Part shown: positions 8,896 through 17,171 of the stretch, in pieces | How the letters are laid out: every line of letters starts with the position of its first letter | Position numbering within the stretch: position 1 is the stretch's first letter | Source: Mucilaginibacter paludis DSM 18603 | GTDB lineage: Bacteria > Bacteroidota > Bacteroidia > Sphingobacteriales > Sphingobacteriaceae | Direction of reading: 5' to 3' | Assembly: GCF_000166195.2 (NCBI RefSeq) | Contig: NZ_CM001403.1 | Span: 2,374,432-2,438,431 of the forward strand | DNA length: 64,000 nt | Notes under the pieces: generated by a model | The model's input: the letters and a program-made list of their open reading frames with translations, nothing else | Databases searched by the model: none | What the model was told of the DNA's origin: nothing | Made by a program: the position numbers and the translations under genes

Positions 8896-9133
8896 GAAGC
8901 GACTGTAATATGAATATCAGGGTAAATAAAATAGTGCACAACAGCAAACCGCCTTTGCTGAGCAATAAACGGTTAACCTGATCATCGTATGCTGGGTTGC
9001 AAAAGAAATGCCGGGTGTGTATTTGTTGAGTTAAAGGTTTTCTGTAGTGCCTGCGGTCAAACCGGTATACGAATAACAGGATAAGCATATCCAATACAGT
9101 TAATAGGACGATCGCGGATTGGGTAGTAGTCAT
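8882..9133 (-). CDS. 83-aa two-pass membrane protein, copy A
   Basis: 83 aa from ATG 9133 (MTTTQSAIVLLTVLDMLILL). The upstream in-frame extension lies in the spacer and is not conserved. Two hydrophobic helices (about 8-24 and 62-78) flank a basic, conserved loop containing YRK and HFFCNPAYDDQVNRLLLSKGG. The paralogue at 15219-15471 keeps this loop (HFFCNPDYDERVNRFLLSRGG) but is frameshifted. The gene follows the lipoprotein gene and overlaps the 45-aa gene by 14 nt, so the two are likely translationally coupled. I do not recognise the family. Confidence 0.7.
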   Translation of the reverse strand: MTTTQSAIVLLTVLDMLILLFVYRFDRRHYRKPLTQQIHTRHFFCNPAYDDQVNRLLLSKGGLLLCTILFTLIFILQSLHGFN

Positions 9134-9185
9134 GGTTTTGAATACAAAAGGCAGGCTTTTCAGGGCGCTGCCTTTTGATCGTTTT

Positions 9186-9956
9186 TTACAGGATAGCGAT
9201 ATTCGCAGCGAATTTCTTTTTTCCTCTTTGTATCGTTTGTACCAGGCTGACGATGGCGGTTTTACCTCCGGCAGAACTGTCGAATGAAAAAGCCAGGCTT
9301 TCCCCGAAGAAATCATCGGTTAGAAACTGTCCGCTGGCCTTGTCCTTTAGGCGGACAATATAGCCATAGGGTGTCCCCGAGGGGTCGTTCAGTGCCAGGA
9401 TCATCGCTTTGGAAATCGTTTTCCGGTTAAGGTCGGGCATTACGCCGAGGTCGTCGATGATACCGCTGCCATCGTTATGCGCTCTGGTCAAATAACCATC
9501 CACGGTGATACCATCCGGCAGCAGTGTGGTCAGGTTATTGAAAAGCTGCATTTTGACGGAATCCACACCCACACTGGCACCCGCATCCAGGAAGGTTTTT
9601 AATCCCAGATCCTCGCTGTAGGCCAGCCTGAAATTCAATAGATTTGCGGCAGGGATCGTGACCAGTGTATCGATCAGCAGGCTGTCCGTGCCATGTTTTT
9701 TAAAGGCGAGTTTGGCTTTTACCCCCGCATCGAGTAAAAGCTTCGGGCTTAAACCGTAGGTGCCTCCTGCGATGAGGCTGTCCGGGAGTTTTTTGCCGTT
9801 GAAATAAATATCCATGACGGGGGTACCCGGCAGGTCCGCAAGTGCCGCTGTCAGGGAACCGAAGCGGTGTTCAGATTTTAGGGGTTCTCCTTTTTTACAG
9901 GAAAATATAGCGGTAGCTAACAGCAGCAGCAGTAAACGATATGGAAATGTTTTCAT
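9186..9956 (-). CDS. lipoprotein of the TonB-receptor unit, DUF4397-like, copy A
   Basis: 256 aa with signal peptide and lipobox (LLATAIFSC, then KKGEPL), so probably a lipid-anchored envelope protein. The body is beta-rich. The segment TPVMDIYFNGKKLPDSLIAG recalls the repeated sandwich of DUF4397-type proteins, but the match is loose. It starts 4 bp after the receptor stop codon, in the place a SusD-like lipoprotein would take, yet it has no SusD features. The paralogue is at 15547-16308; the two share CKKGEPL after the lipobox and similar length. It is probably a surface accessory of the receptor. Confidence 0.6.
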   Translation of the reverse strand: MKTFPYRLLLLLLATAIFSCKKGEPLKSEHRFGSLTAALADLPGTPVMDIYFNGKKLPDSLIAGGTYGLSPKLLLDAGVKAKLAFKKHGTDSLLIDTLVTIPAANLLNFRLAYSEDLGLKTFLDAGASVGVDSVKMQLFNNLTTLLPDGITVDGYLTRAHNDGSGIIDDLGVMPDLNRKTISKAMILALNDPSGTPYGYIVRLKDKASGQFLTDDFFGESLAFSFDSSAGGKTAIVSLVQTIQRGKKKFAANIAIL

Positions 9957-9960
9957 GTCC

Positions 9961-12900
9961 TTAGAAATTATAGGTAAGATTTAAACTATAGGTGCGGCCG
10001 GAGGCGGACTTGTAATTGATCTGGTCCACACCGGGTTGATAACGTAATTGTTGGCTGGTCGGTTCTTTGGTCGTCAGGCTACCCTGGTCATACACATTCT
10101 GGTAAACCACCGAGTAGCTGTTCAGCAGGTTGCTGACCGTGCCCTTGATCTCCAGTTTCTTTTGGAGCAGGTAAAAGGCTACCTGCGCGTCCAGCGCTTT
10201 TTCCGGCCGTTCAAACAGAGATTGCGAATAGTCAACGGTTGGGCGGATCAGGCGGTTGGATACATAATTATAGCTCATGCTGAGCCTTACCGGTTTGGTA
10301 TCATAATAAAGGCCGGCGTTGTACATTAGGTTGCTGGCCCCGGTTTGCACACGCTTTTCCGGTGCACCGGCCTTCTCTTCCACTACCACCTTGCCGGGTT
10401 GAGCGGGATCGGTAGCACCGATGGCCAGGGTCATAGGCGTTACGGTACTGGTCAGCGCGGTGAAATTGCCGTATAAGGTCAGTTGTTTTAATACGGGTAT
10501 GCCGGTAAACGCGAACGATTTGCGGAATTCCGCTTCTATGCCCTTATTGGTTGCCGCTTTGTTGTTCTTGAGGGTAAACAAGCGGTTATTCTGGTCTTTG
10601 TAGATCTCCATCGGGTAGTCGAACTGTTTGCGGAACAGCGAAAACGAGATCAGCTCGCCGGGTGAAGGAAACCATTCATACCGGAAATCATAGTGGCTGA
10701 TCTTGGTGGACCGGATCGGTGTCTGGGAATTATACACTCCGCCTAACTCGTAATCATATTCCTGGAAGAAGGTCAGTTCGCGCAAATCCGGGCGGATGAT
10801 GCTTTTGGCATAGGCCAAGCGCAGGTTCATTTTCGGCGTCAGGCTGTAAGTGAGGTTGGCCGAAGGGAAAAAGTTCCAGTTGGGTTCCAGTTTATCCAAC
10901 GCGCTGAAATCGTATTGCTTAACACTGGCTTTGATCTGATCCAGGTTCTGGTTCAGGCCGTTCAGGTTATAGTATTCGGCACGCAATCCCCATACGAAGC
11001 GCAGCTTACCGGCGATCTTATTGTCCAGCATGAGGTAAGCGGCGTGCAGGCTGGCCTTTTTATGGAAATCATCGCCAAACCGGCTGAATTCGATGGATGT
11101 CCCTGGATTATTGGGATCAAAAGCTTCGGCCAGGGGCGGAAAATAGGAGGTGTTGGCAGAGCTGCCCGAATTGAGTACGTAGAACAGGCGGTCTTTTTGC
11201 CAGCCGGCATACCCTGCCTTCAGGCTGTTCGCCAAGGGCAGCTTACCCATATTGAATTGAAATGGGATTTGTACGTCGGTATTCCAGGACAGGTTGTTTT
11301 CCAAAGCGCGGCTCCAGGAACGCAGGGCACCGCGGCTCAGGTCGCTCTGCGGCTGGCTGATGTAAAATTCATCAGGGCCGTAAGCGGCGTCTTTCACATA
11401 ATTGGCTGTCATGATATGGTTATCGGGCTTCAGGCGGTCCAGCCGGATATAGCTGCCCAGCCAGTTCAGTTTGATACCCCTGTTACCGATGGCATATTCA
11501 CCTTTCAACTGGTTTTGTGACAGGTTGGAAGCTGTGGTCTGGTCAAAATAGGCCAGTTGCCTGAACCCGTCCTTGTTGCCTGTACCGATCAGCAATTGCT
11601 GGTCAAGCGTGCGCAGATAGATCGTTTGAAGCCCAAGTTTCAGCCGCTCTGTACTGTAGCTCAGCCCTGCGAGGCCGGAAAGGTTCGCTGTAAAACCATA
11701 ACGTTTGCCCAATAAGGGATTCTGGGTTTCTTCAAAACCGAAGCGGGTACTTTCAATATCCTGTGTCTGGAACGTGTTGCGGTAGCTGGCCGAAGCGATC
11801 AAACCGATGCGCTGGTTATCTTTGAGCGAATACACACGTCCCAAAGAAAACTGAAGGTTTGGTGCGGGTGCCGGGTTCAATTTTGATAAACCCCAGTTGT
11901 TGGCCAATGCCTTGGGATCTTTGACGTCATAATTGCCCGAGGTCGCGTTCAGCGTGGTATTGGCCAAAACATCGTTAGAACTCTTCCAGTCCAGTTTACC
12001 GAAAAGGTTACGGCTACTGGCGGGTAGGGCAAAATAATTCCGGGTTTCCATCGGCAGGGTCAGGAAATCTTTTCCGGTGGTGTTGCTGTTGATGCTGCTG
12101 CCTATCGTTACGGTAGTGAAATTCTCATCAGGAATATCTTTGGTCTGCACCTGCACCAGGCCGCCGCCGAACTCGGCGCTTTTATCCGGGGTCAGGGTCT
12201 TGGTTACCATTACGGCATCCACCATATTAGATGGGATGATATCAAAGCTGAAGGCTTTGCGGTTCAGTTCGGTACTCGGTACTGATTGCCCGTTAAGTTC
12301 GGCGTTATTGTAACGCTCGCTCAGACCGCGCACCACCACGTATTTATTATCAATGGTGGCCAGGCCGCTGATACGTTTCAGTGATTCGCCGAGGTTCTTA
12401 TCCGGGGTACGCGCCAGTTGTTCGGCGGTTACTCCATCGGTAATACCGGCATTGTTCTTTTGTTTGGCATAAAGCCCTTCCAGGGATGCTTTGCGATAGT
12501 TTGCCGTTACCATCACTTCTTTTAAAGCAGTATTGCCTGGTTTCATGGCCAGGTCGAGAGGGGTTACTTTTCCTTCGTTCACGGTGATGCCGGTAATGCG
12601 CTGCGGCTGGTAACCGATAAAGTTCACTTCGACGGTATAAGTGCCGGGTGTAACGCTCAGCACATAAGAACCGTCTGCATTGCTTTGCACGGCCTGCCCG
12701 GTTTCTACGAGTTTAATTGTCGCGCCTGGAAGCGTTTCGCCTTTTTCGTCGAGCACCTTTCCGCTGATCTTTCCCGGCGCTGCCGGGGGCGGAAGCTTAC
12801 TGACCGCAATAGCCCCGTTGATCTGCGCAAAACGCAACCTATACTGTTTGGCTAAAAGCTCCAGTACTTTGTCGAGGCTGATCTTGCTGACGTTCAAAGA

Positions 12901-13155
12901 AACAGGGTTGATTTTACCGACCTCTTCGGCGTAAACAAAGTTAAACCCCGATTGGGCTGACAGATCGGATAGCAGGACATGAAGGCTGCTTTTCTGCGTG
13001 TTAACAGAAACAATAGTCTGGTCCAGGTGCTGGGACCTGACCTCGGAGGCGAAGAGCACACCGCTCAGGGTGAAGGAAATAACGGTCACCATCATAGTTA
13101 GGCGCGTCATAAAATATAGTCGTTTAATTACACTACTTTTTGTAGAATTGTACAT
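9961..13155 (-). CDS. TonB-dependent receptor with STN and carboxypeptidase-like domains, copy A
   Basis: 1064 aa. After the signal region (MYNSTKSSVIKRLYFMTRLT) come an STN signalling domain (about 50-115, LHVLLSDLSAQSGFNFVYAE), a carboxypeptidase-regulatory-like domain (about 128-208, GKISGKVLDEKGETLPGATI), the plug (about 212-345, with KNLGESLKRISGL and VVVRGLSERYNNAELNG) and a 22-strand barrel ending in TYSLNLTYNF. The STN domain is the part that signals to a FecR anti-sigma factor in the FecA paradigm, which fits the FecR and sigma genes just upstream. The start is supported by the paralogue, which begins in the same way. It should import a TonB-dependent substrate across the outer membrane; the substrate is unknown. 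Confidence 0.9.
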   Translation of the reverse strand: MYNSTKSSVIKRLYFMTRLTMMVTVISFTLSGVLFASEVRSQHLDQTIVSVNTQKSSLHVLLSDLSAQSGFNFVYAEEVGKINPVSLNVSKISLDKVLELLAKQYRLRFAQINGAIAVSKLPPPAAPGKISGKVLDEKGETLPGATIKLVETGQAVQSNADGSYVLSVTPGTYTVEVNFIGYQPQRITGITVNEGKVTPLDLAMKPGNTALKEVMVTANYRKASLEGLYAKQKNNAGITDGVTAEQLARTPDKNLGESLKRISGLATIDNKYVVVRGLSERYNNAELNGQSVPSTELNRKAFSFDIIPSNMVDAVMVTKTLTPDKSAEFGGGLVQVQTKDIPDENFTTVTIGSSINSNTTGKDFLTLPMETRNYFALPASSRNLFGKLDWKSSNDVLANTTLNATSGNYDVKDPKALANNWGLSKLNPAPAPNLQFSLGRVYSLKDNQRIGLIASASYRNTFQTQDIESTRFGFEETQNPLLGKRYGFTANLSGLAGLSYSTERLKLGLQTIYLRTLDQQLLIGTGNKDGFRQLAYFDQTTASNLSQNQLKGEYAIGNRGIKLNWLGSYIRLDRLKPDNHIMTANYVKDAAYGPDEFYISQPQSDLSRGALRSWSRALENNLSWNTDVQIPFQFNMGKLPLANSLKAGYAGWQKDRLFYVLNSGSSANTSYFPPLAEAFDPNNPGTSIEFSRFGDDFHKKASLHAAYLMLDNKIAGKLRFVWGLRAEYYNLNGLNQNLDQIKASVKQYDFSALDKLEPNWNFFPSANLTYSLTPKMNLRLAYAKSIIRPDLRELTFFQEYDYELGGVYNSQTPIRSTKISHYDFRYEWFPSPGELISFSLFRKQFDYPMEIYKDQNNRLFTLKNNKAATNKGIEAEFRKSFAFTGIPVLKQLTLYGNFTALTSTVTPMTLAIGATDPAQPGKVVVEEKAGAPEKRVQTGASNLMYNAGLYYDTKPVRLSMSYNYVSNRLIRPTVDYSQSLFERPEKALDAQVAFYLLQKKLEIKGTVSNLLNSYSVVYQNVYDQGSLTTKEPTSQQLRYQPGVDQINYKSASGRTYSLNLTYNF

Positions 13156-13208
13156 AGCTTTTTAAAATGATTATTGGGTTGCAATCTGGTGGTCATAAAG
13201 CTTAATGA

Positions 13209-13232
13209 GCGGAAGTGGTGGTACACTTTCGC
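13209..13232 (-). promoter_or_regulatory. conserved leader hairpin before TonB receptor gene, copy A
   Basis: Arms GCGGAAGTG and CACTTTCGC surround a 6-nt loop, with an A-run before it on the coding strand. The same hairpin lies at 21116-21139, 57 bp before the paralogous receptor start; here the distance is 54 bp. The surrounding spacer is much less conserved. It is likely part of the mRNA leader and may affect stability or translation. The T-run faces the non-coding direction, so it is not a terminator for these genes. Confidence 0.5.
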
Positions 13233-13320
13233 TTTTTTCATGACCGCATTGTTTTTCTTTTATTTGGGGTTACACTTCTTAAATCTTACCTCCTGCTTTA
13301 TAGTGAATAATTAATAGCAT

Positions 13321-14289
13321 TTATCCGATAGTCACTTTTTTGCCGCTGATGCTATAAGGGAAACTTCCCCCCGAAATACTTAACAGCTTCAGGATATTGG
13401 CCAGGCTTTCTTTTTTTACTTTGAGCTGGAAGCGTTTGCTCAGTAATGACCTGTCTTTAAAGATAAAGGTCACACCATACTCCCTGCTGAGGCTTTTACT
13501 GATGTTCTCCAGTGTCTCCATCCGGAAGTCAAGCACATTTTGCTGCCAGCTGCCGATATCGGCAAGCCGCAAATTGCTTTTTACATAGCTTTTATGGGTA
13601 TTGTTATAAGCCAGCCGCTCGCCAGGCGTCAGCATATACACTTTTTTAATTTTCTCGCTGCTGTTCCATACACCGACTTTACCGGTTGCGACCGCGACTT
13701 CTGTATTTACTTCGTCAGGATAGGCTTGAATGTTATAAGAGGTTCCCAGCACCTGTACCCGGAGCTGGCGGGTATGCACAATAAAAGGATGCTTGGGGTC
13801 GTGTACAACAGTAAAAAAGGCCTCGCCGCTGAGTTTCAGTTCACGCGTAGTGTTACTGAACGTTTCCGGGTAAGCGATGGTTGATCCGCTATTGAGGGAG
13901 ATCACCGAACCGTCCGACAGGGTAACCTGTTTTTTAACACCCAGTTCGGTGCTGACCTTTTGCCATGCAATGGGCTGTTCCGTACGATGGGCTGCTTTGA
14001 AGATCAGCGAACCTGCCGAGGCAACCAGCAATAATACGGCGGCTATCTTTAAGACGGGCAGCCATAGCTTCCTGATCCGGGCCTGCTTTTGATGTGCAGC
14101 GACCCAGTTAACAGCGCGTGTCGTCGCTTCTCCTGCGGCTCGCTTGATCTCCTGATCTGCTGGCAGCGGATAGCCATCCGCTTCAAAACTGTCGTACCAG
14201 TCCCTGATCTGTTTCAACTCTTCCGGTGTGCAAAGCCCGTCCTCGTACTTTTCGGCCAGTGCTTTCAGCTGATTGTCCTGTGTTTCCAT
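13321..14289 (-). CDS. FecR-family anti-sigma factor, copy A
   Basis: 322 aa. The N-terminal cytoplasmic part (about 1-72, anti-sigma domain with YEDGLCTPEELKQIRDWYDS) is followed by one membrane helix (LKIAAVLLLVASAGSLIF). The periplasmic FecR domain comes next (VTLSDGSVISLNSGSTIAYP, GEAFFTVVHDPKHPFIV, VLGTSYNIQAY), then a C-terminal DUF4974/STN-like domain (SLSREYGVTFIFKDRSLL). The protein holds the sigma factor at the membrane and passes the receptor signal to it. It lies between the sigma gene (86-bp gap) and the receptor gene (165-bp gap). Confidence 0.92.
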   Translation of the reverse strand: METQDNQLKALAEKYEDGLCTPEELKQIRDWYDSFEADGYPLPADQEIKRAAGEATTRAVNWVAAHQKQARIRKLWLPVLKIAAVLLLVASAGSLIFKAAHRTEQPIAWQKVSTELGVKKQVTLSDGSVISLNSGSTIAYPETFSNTTRELKLSGEAFFTVVHDPKHPFIVHTRQLRVQVLGTSYNIQAYPDEVNTEVAVATGKVGVWNSSEKIKKVYMLTPGERLAYNNTHKSYVKSNLRLADIGSWQQNVLDFRMETLENISKSLSREYGVTFIFKDRSLLSKRFQLKVKKESLANILKLLSISGGSFPYSISGKKVTIG

Positions 14290-14375
14290 TCAACAGTATA
14301 ATCAAGCAAAGCGGCCTTTTATACTATTAAATAATCAACAACAGTTCGTTAAGTTCATGTAAAGAGATGGTAAGT

Positions 14376-14969
14376 CTACAGATCGCCGAACCAACAGGCG
14401 GATGCCAGGGCCAGTACAAAGGCAATATTATCTTTTTTGAGGTAGGCCCGCAACGATTGTAGGGCGGTAGATAAATAATTCCTAACAGTCTGTTCGTTCA
14501 AGCCAAGCTGTATCGCGATCTCCCGGACGGAAAGACCTTCTTGCCTGCTTAAGCGGAATACTTCCTGGACGGCCTTGGGCATCTTCAGCAATTCATGTTC
14601 AAATTCCTGCCGCAGGTCGGCAGCGACCAGCGTGTCCTCGACCGGCGGGTGGACCAGCTCATCCAGTATAGCCATAGCGCTTTCAAACCCGGCTCTTTTC
14701 TTACGAAAAAGGTACTCGTTCACAATGGCGTAATGGGCGGCCCGTGTCAGGTAAGGTGCAAAGGAACTTTCGATCACAAGGCTATAACGCCGGGTCCACA
14801 GGGAAATGTAGATGTTCTGGAGCATATCCTTGGTATCTTCTTCATCACCTACTCTTTTATAGATCTGCCGGTATAGCTGTTCCTGGTAACGGCGAGCGAC
14901 AACAGCGAAGGCCTGTTCGCTGTCTTGCTGCATCAGCAACAACAATTCCGTATCTGATAAATGATCCAC
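14376..14969 (-). CDS. ECF RNA polymerase sigma factor (FecI-like), copy A
   Basis: 197 aa. Sigma-70 region 2 lies at about 22-90 (YKRVGDEEDTKDMLQNIYIS then LWTRR) and region 4 at about 125-180 (LSRQEGLSVREIAIQLGLNE then QTVRNYLSTALQSLRAYL). A short hydrophobic tail (NIAFVLALASACWF) is typical of the Bacteroidota group. It directs RNA polymerase to the receptor unit when released by the downstream FecR. It is paralogous to the sigma gene at 22259-22858, and starts about 125 bp after the end of copy B. Confidence 0.92.
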   Translation of the reverse strand: MDHLSDTELLLLMQQDSEQAFAVVARRYQEQLYRQIYKRVGDEEDTKDMLQNIYISLWTRRYSLVIESSFAPYLTRAAHYAIVNEYLFRKKRAGFESAMAILDELVHPPVEDTLVAADLRQEFEHELLKMPKAVQEVFRLSRQEGLSVREIAIQLGLNEQTVRNYLSTALQSLRAYLKKDNIAFVLALASACWFGDL

Positions 14970-15094
14970 CGCCGCTAAAATAGCTAAAGTAAATTAAGCA
15001 GGTATTAAGTAAAGCTATAAAGCAACTGAACAACGCTATTAGCTGAATAAGTAGTTCCAGGCCTTCCTGCTTATCTTTCCTTGCAACGTCTGGT

Positions 15095-15232
15095 TCAGCC
15101 GGAAAGGAAATTAATCATCCTTAAAATGAGCAGCCAACATAGGGAACCAGCCAATGCGACGAATATCCCGGTAATCAATAAGCATGAGTTTTGGGTGTAT
15201 CGTTGCTGATTTTCTTCGTTAAATTTGGGCAT
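15095..15232 (-). CDS. 45-aa single-pass membrane protein, copy B
   Basis: Reads MPKFNEENQQRYTQNSCLLI and then GIFVALAGSLCWLLILRMIN to FLSG: a polar N-terminus and one hydrophobic helix. It is the same length as the copy at 8758-8895 and shares its core. Its start overlaps the ancestral stop of the 83-aa gene by 14 nt, exactly as in copy A. It is still open although its upstream partner is frameshifted, so translation may be reduced if it depends on coupling. Confidence 0.7.
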   Translation of the reverse strand: MPKFNEENQQRYTQNSCLLITGIFVALAGSLCWLLILRMINFLSG

Positions 15233-15471
15233 CGCTCAAATAGTATAAAAGGATTATGATGAAAAGAAGTCCAGTAAGCTACAAGGCCGCCTCTGCTCAG
15301 TAAAAACCGATTGACCCGCTCGTCGTAATCCGGGTTGCAAAAGAAATGACCGGCTCCGGATTTTTGCAAGGTACGTTTCCGGTAAAGTTGACGGTCGACG
15401 CTATGGGCGAGTACCAGGATGCTCAGATCAAGTACCGAGAGGATGGTAATAGCTGTTTGGGTATTGTTCAT
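15219..15471 (-). pseudogene. 83-aa two-pass membrane protein, copy B, 1-nt frameshift
   Basis: From ATG 15471 (MNNTQTAITILSVLDLSILV) the frame matches the intact copy at 8882-9133 up to FLLSRGGLVA, then diverges into a non-hydrophobic tail ending at 15175. Removing one base near 15281-15285 restores a hydrophobic second helix (LTGLLFIIILLYYLSDAQI) and a stop at 15219 that overlaps the 45-aa gene by 14 nt, as in copy A. The span is 253 nt against 252 in copy A. It is therefore a single-base insertion or a sequencing error. Confidence 0.65.
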
Positions 15472-15546
15472 CTGCTGGTTGAATAACAGGCGGTCCTTGC
15501 GGGACCGCCTGTTCAAGAAAGGATGGATCGATCGAGATAGCCTGGC

Positions 15547-16308
15547 CTATAAAGGAAAATACAGAAAGGGGCTGTTATAGAAATTGCCATATAGCGGATC
15601 GCTGATAATGTCGACTTTAACGACATTGTTTTTGCCGGGTTCAACAGTTACCTGCCCGTAGCCACTGAAACCGGGAAAAAGATCCGAAAGGATAGTGCCG
15701 GTATCCGGATCAACTGTCTGGATATAGTAGGTTGGCATAACGCCCACCGCGTCTTTGGTTAAGGGGAGCATCAACGGAGCCGCCAGTTTTCCGTTCTCCA
15801 GGTTTTTGACTTCGTAAGTTGTCGGATTAAATGTGTTCGCATTATCGTAAGTGGTGAAAAGTTTGAAGGTCAGACCTTTTCCTGTCATTCCGCCTACTAC
15901 TGAATTACAGAATAGTTGCACACTACCGCTGTCGGCTGGAATGGGCTTGGTGGATGGTGTATAAAATGTGGCGATACCGAGTGAATTGTCGACCAATACG
16001 GTAAAGCTGTTCTTAGGTTTGACCGTAAATGTAGAATCCAACAACGTTTTACCGGTTTGCAGGTTTTTGATCGTCAGCTTCATGGTCGTTTTTTTGCGCT
16101 CGATCAGTGTGGTACCGGCACTGCCGCCACCTACCGTATCCATCAGTACACTATCTACGTAAACCGTTAATGTGGGTACATCCAGCAGGACCTTGCTGAT
16201 CACCGTGATATTGGCAAAAGATTTTTCGGGCAATGGTTCACCTTTCTTACAGGCGTTCAGCAGAATGGCGAAGGCTAACAGGAAGGAAAGTTTCGTATAT
16301 TTTTTCAT
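15547..16308 (-). CDS. lipoprotein of the TonB-receptor unit, DUF4397-like, copy B
   Basis: 253 aa. Signal peptide and lipobox (LLNAC, then KKGEPLPEKSF). The beta-rich body includes VPTLTVYVDSVLMDT and ends YGNFYNSPFLYFPL. It is the positional and sequence counterpart of the lipoprotein at 9186-9956, with low overall similarity. It follows the receptor's 3' fragment by 11 bp. Because the IS element interrupts the receptor gene upstream, expression from the native promoter is probably lost or reduced. Confidence 0.6.
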   Translation of the reverse strand: MKKYTKLSFLLAFAILLNACKKGEPLPEKSFANITVISKVLLDVPTLTVYVDSVLMDTVGGGSAGTTLIERKKTTMKLTIKNLQTGKTLLDSTFTVKPKNSFTVLVDNSLGIATFYTPSTKPIPADSGSVQLFCNSVVGGMTGKGLTFKLFTTYDNANTFNPTTYEVKNLENGKLAAPLMLPLTKDAVGVMPTYYIQTVDPDTGTILSDLFPGFSGYGQVTVEPGKNNVVKVDIISDPLYGNFYNSPFLYFPL

Positions 16309-16319
16309 GGGATAATGTT

Positions 16320-16805
16320 TTAGAAATTATAGGTAAATGCCAGGGAATACGTACGACCCGGTGAGGCTTTGTAGTCCAGCCGGTCGCTTTTTGGGTCGTA
16401 CAGCAACTGTTGGGTGGTTGGGGCCGGGTAATTATCAAAACTGCCGCCTGGAACCTGCTTGCCGTCATAGTAGTTGGTATACACGATACCCGAGGAATTC
16501 AGCAGGTTGGAGACATTGAATTTAATCTCTGCCTTTTTCTTCAGTATCCTGAAAGCCAGCTGCCCGTCCAGGGAGTTGATCGGCCTTTCGAACAGGGACT
16601 GCGGGTAGATGTCTGTAAGGCGATAAGTGCGGTTGGATACATAATTATAGCTGATATTGAGGGACAGCCAGCTGTCATCATATTGAAAGCCACCGTTATA
16701 CGTATAGTTACTGGCTCCTGCCTGCGGTCTGTGTTCCGTTTTTCCAAATACCTCTATCGGGGTTATTTTTAATGGATTGTCTTTATTGAGGGCACCGTAA
16801 TTAAC
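16320..16805 (-). pseudogene. TonB-dependent receptor copy B, C-terminal fragment
   Basis: The last 161 codons of the split receptor, from NYGALNKDNPLKITPIEVFG to TYSLAFTYNF, with the stop at 16320-16322. It holds the final barrel strands, including SYNYVSNRTYR and SLFERPINSLDGQLAF, matching the end of copy A. The IS3 element at 16806-18302 separates it from the N-terminal part. Removing the element and one copy of the 3-bp duplication rejoins the frame as PMTV-NYGAL, giving a receptor of about 1079 aa. Confidence 0.85.
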
Positions 16806-16847
16806 TGTCTAGTCCTGAAATAGGTTTACACATTAAATAAACCAAAA

Positions 16848-17171
16848 ATGGAATATAAAAATGTGTCAGCAATCCTTTATGATCATAATGAAGGAGGATT
16901 AGGTTACCGTATATTAGCAGCGAAGTACGGAATAAGCCGTGATCAAGTACATCGTATTGTGATGTCAAAACATAATAAGCCAAAAAAAGCCAGAGAAATA
17001 GTCCGGGTGGTGAAGGAAGAATTACCGATACCTGATGACATAAATCTACTGAAAAAGGAATTACGCGAGGCGCGGCTAAAGATCGAGTTGCAGGATTTTA
17101 TGCTCGATATATCCAGTAAGGAGCTCGGCATCGACCTGCGAAAAAAACATGGCACCAGGCAGTCCAAATGA
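16848..17171 (+). CDS. IS3-family OrfA (helix-turn-helix)
   Basis: 107 aa. The helix-turn-helix is in the N-terminal half (GLGYRILAAKYGISRDQVHR), followed by a coiled-coil/leucine-zipper-like stretch (INLLKKELREARLKIELQDF). It recognises the IS ends and forms part of the transposase. A run of seven A residues near its 3' end (the KK codons in DLRKKHG) can act as a slippery site. The -1 frame is open from there into OrfB (KKTWHQAVQMKMQSC), so an OrfAB fusion by programmed frameshifting is likely. Confidence 0.85.
   Translation: MEYKNVSAILYDHNEGGLGYRILAAKYGISRDQVHRIVMSKHNKPKKAREIVRVVKEELPIPDDINLLKKELREARLKIELQDFMLDISSKELGIDLRKKHGTRQSK

Noticed and set aside
9186..9956. SusD-like lipoprotein, which would make the locus a polysaccharide utilisation system
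   Set aside because: The protein is too short (256 aa against about 500) and beta-rich without helical repeats. No glycoside hydrolases are nearby.
10915..11520. 201-aa open frame on the forward strand inside the copy A receptor gene
   Set aside because: It is antisense to a clear TonB receptor barrel and shows no domain or ribosome site. It is a codon-usage shadow of the GC-rich receptor gene.
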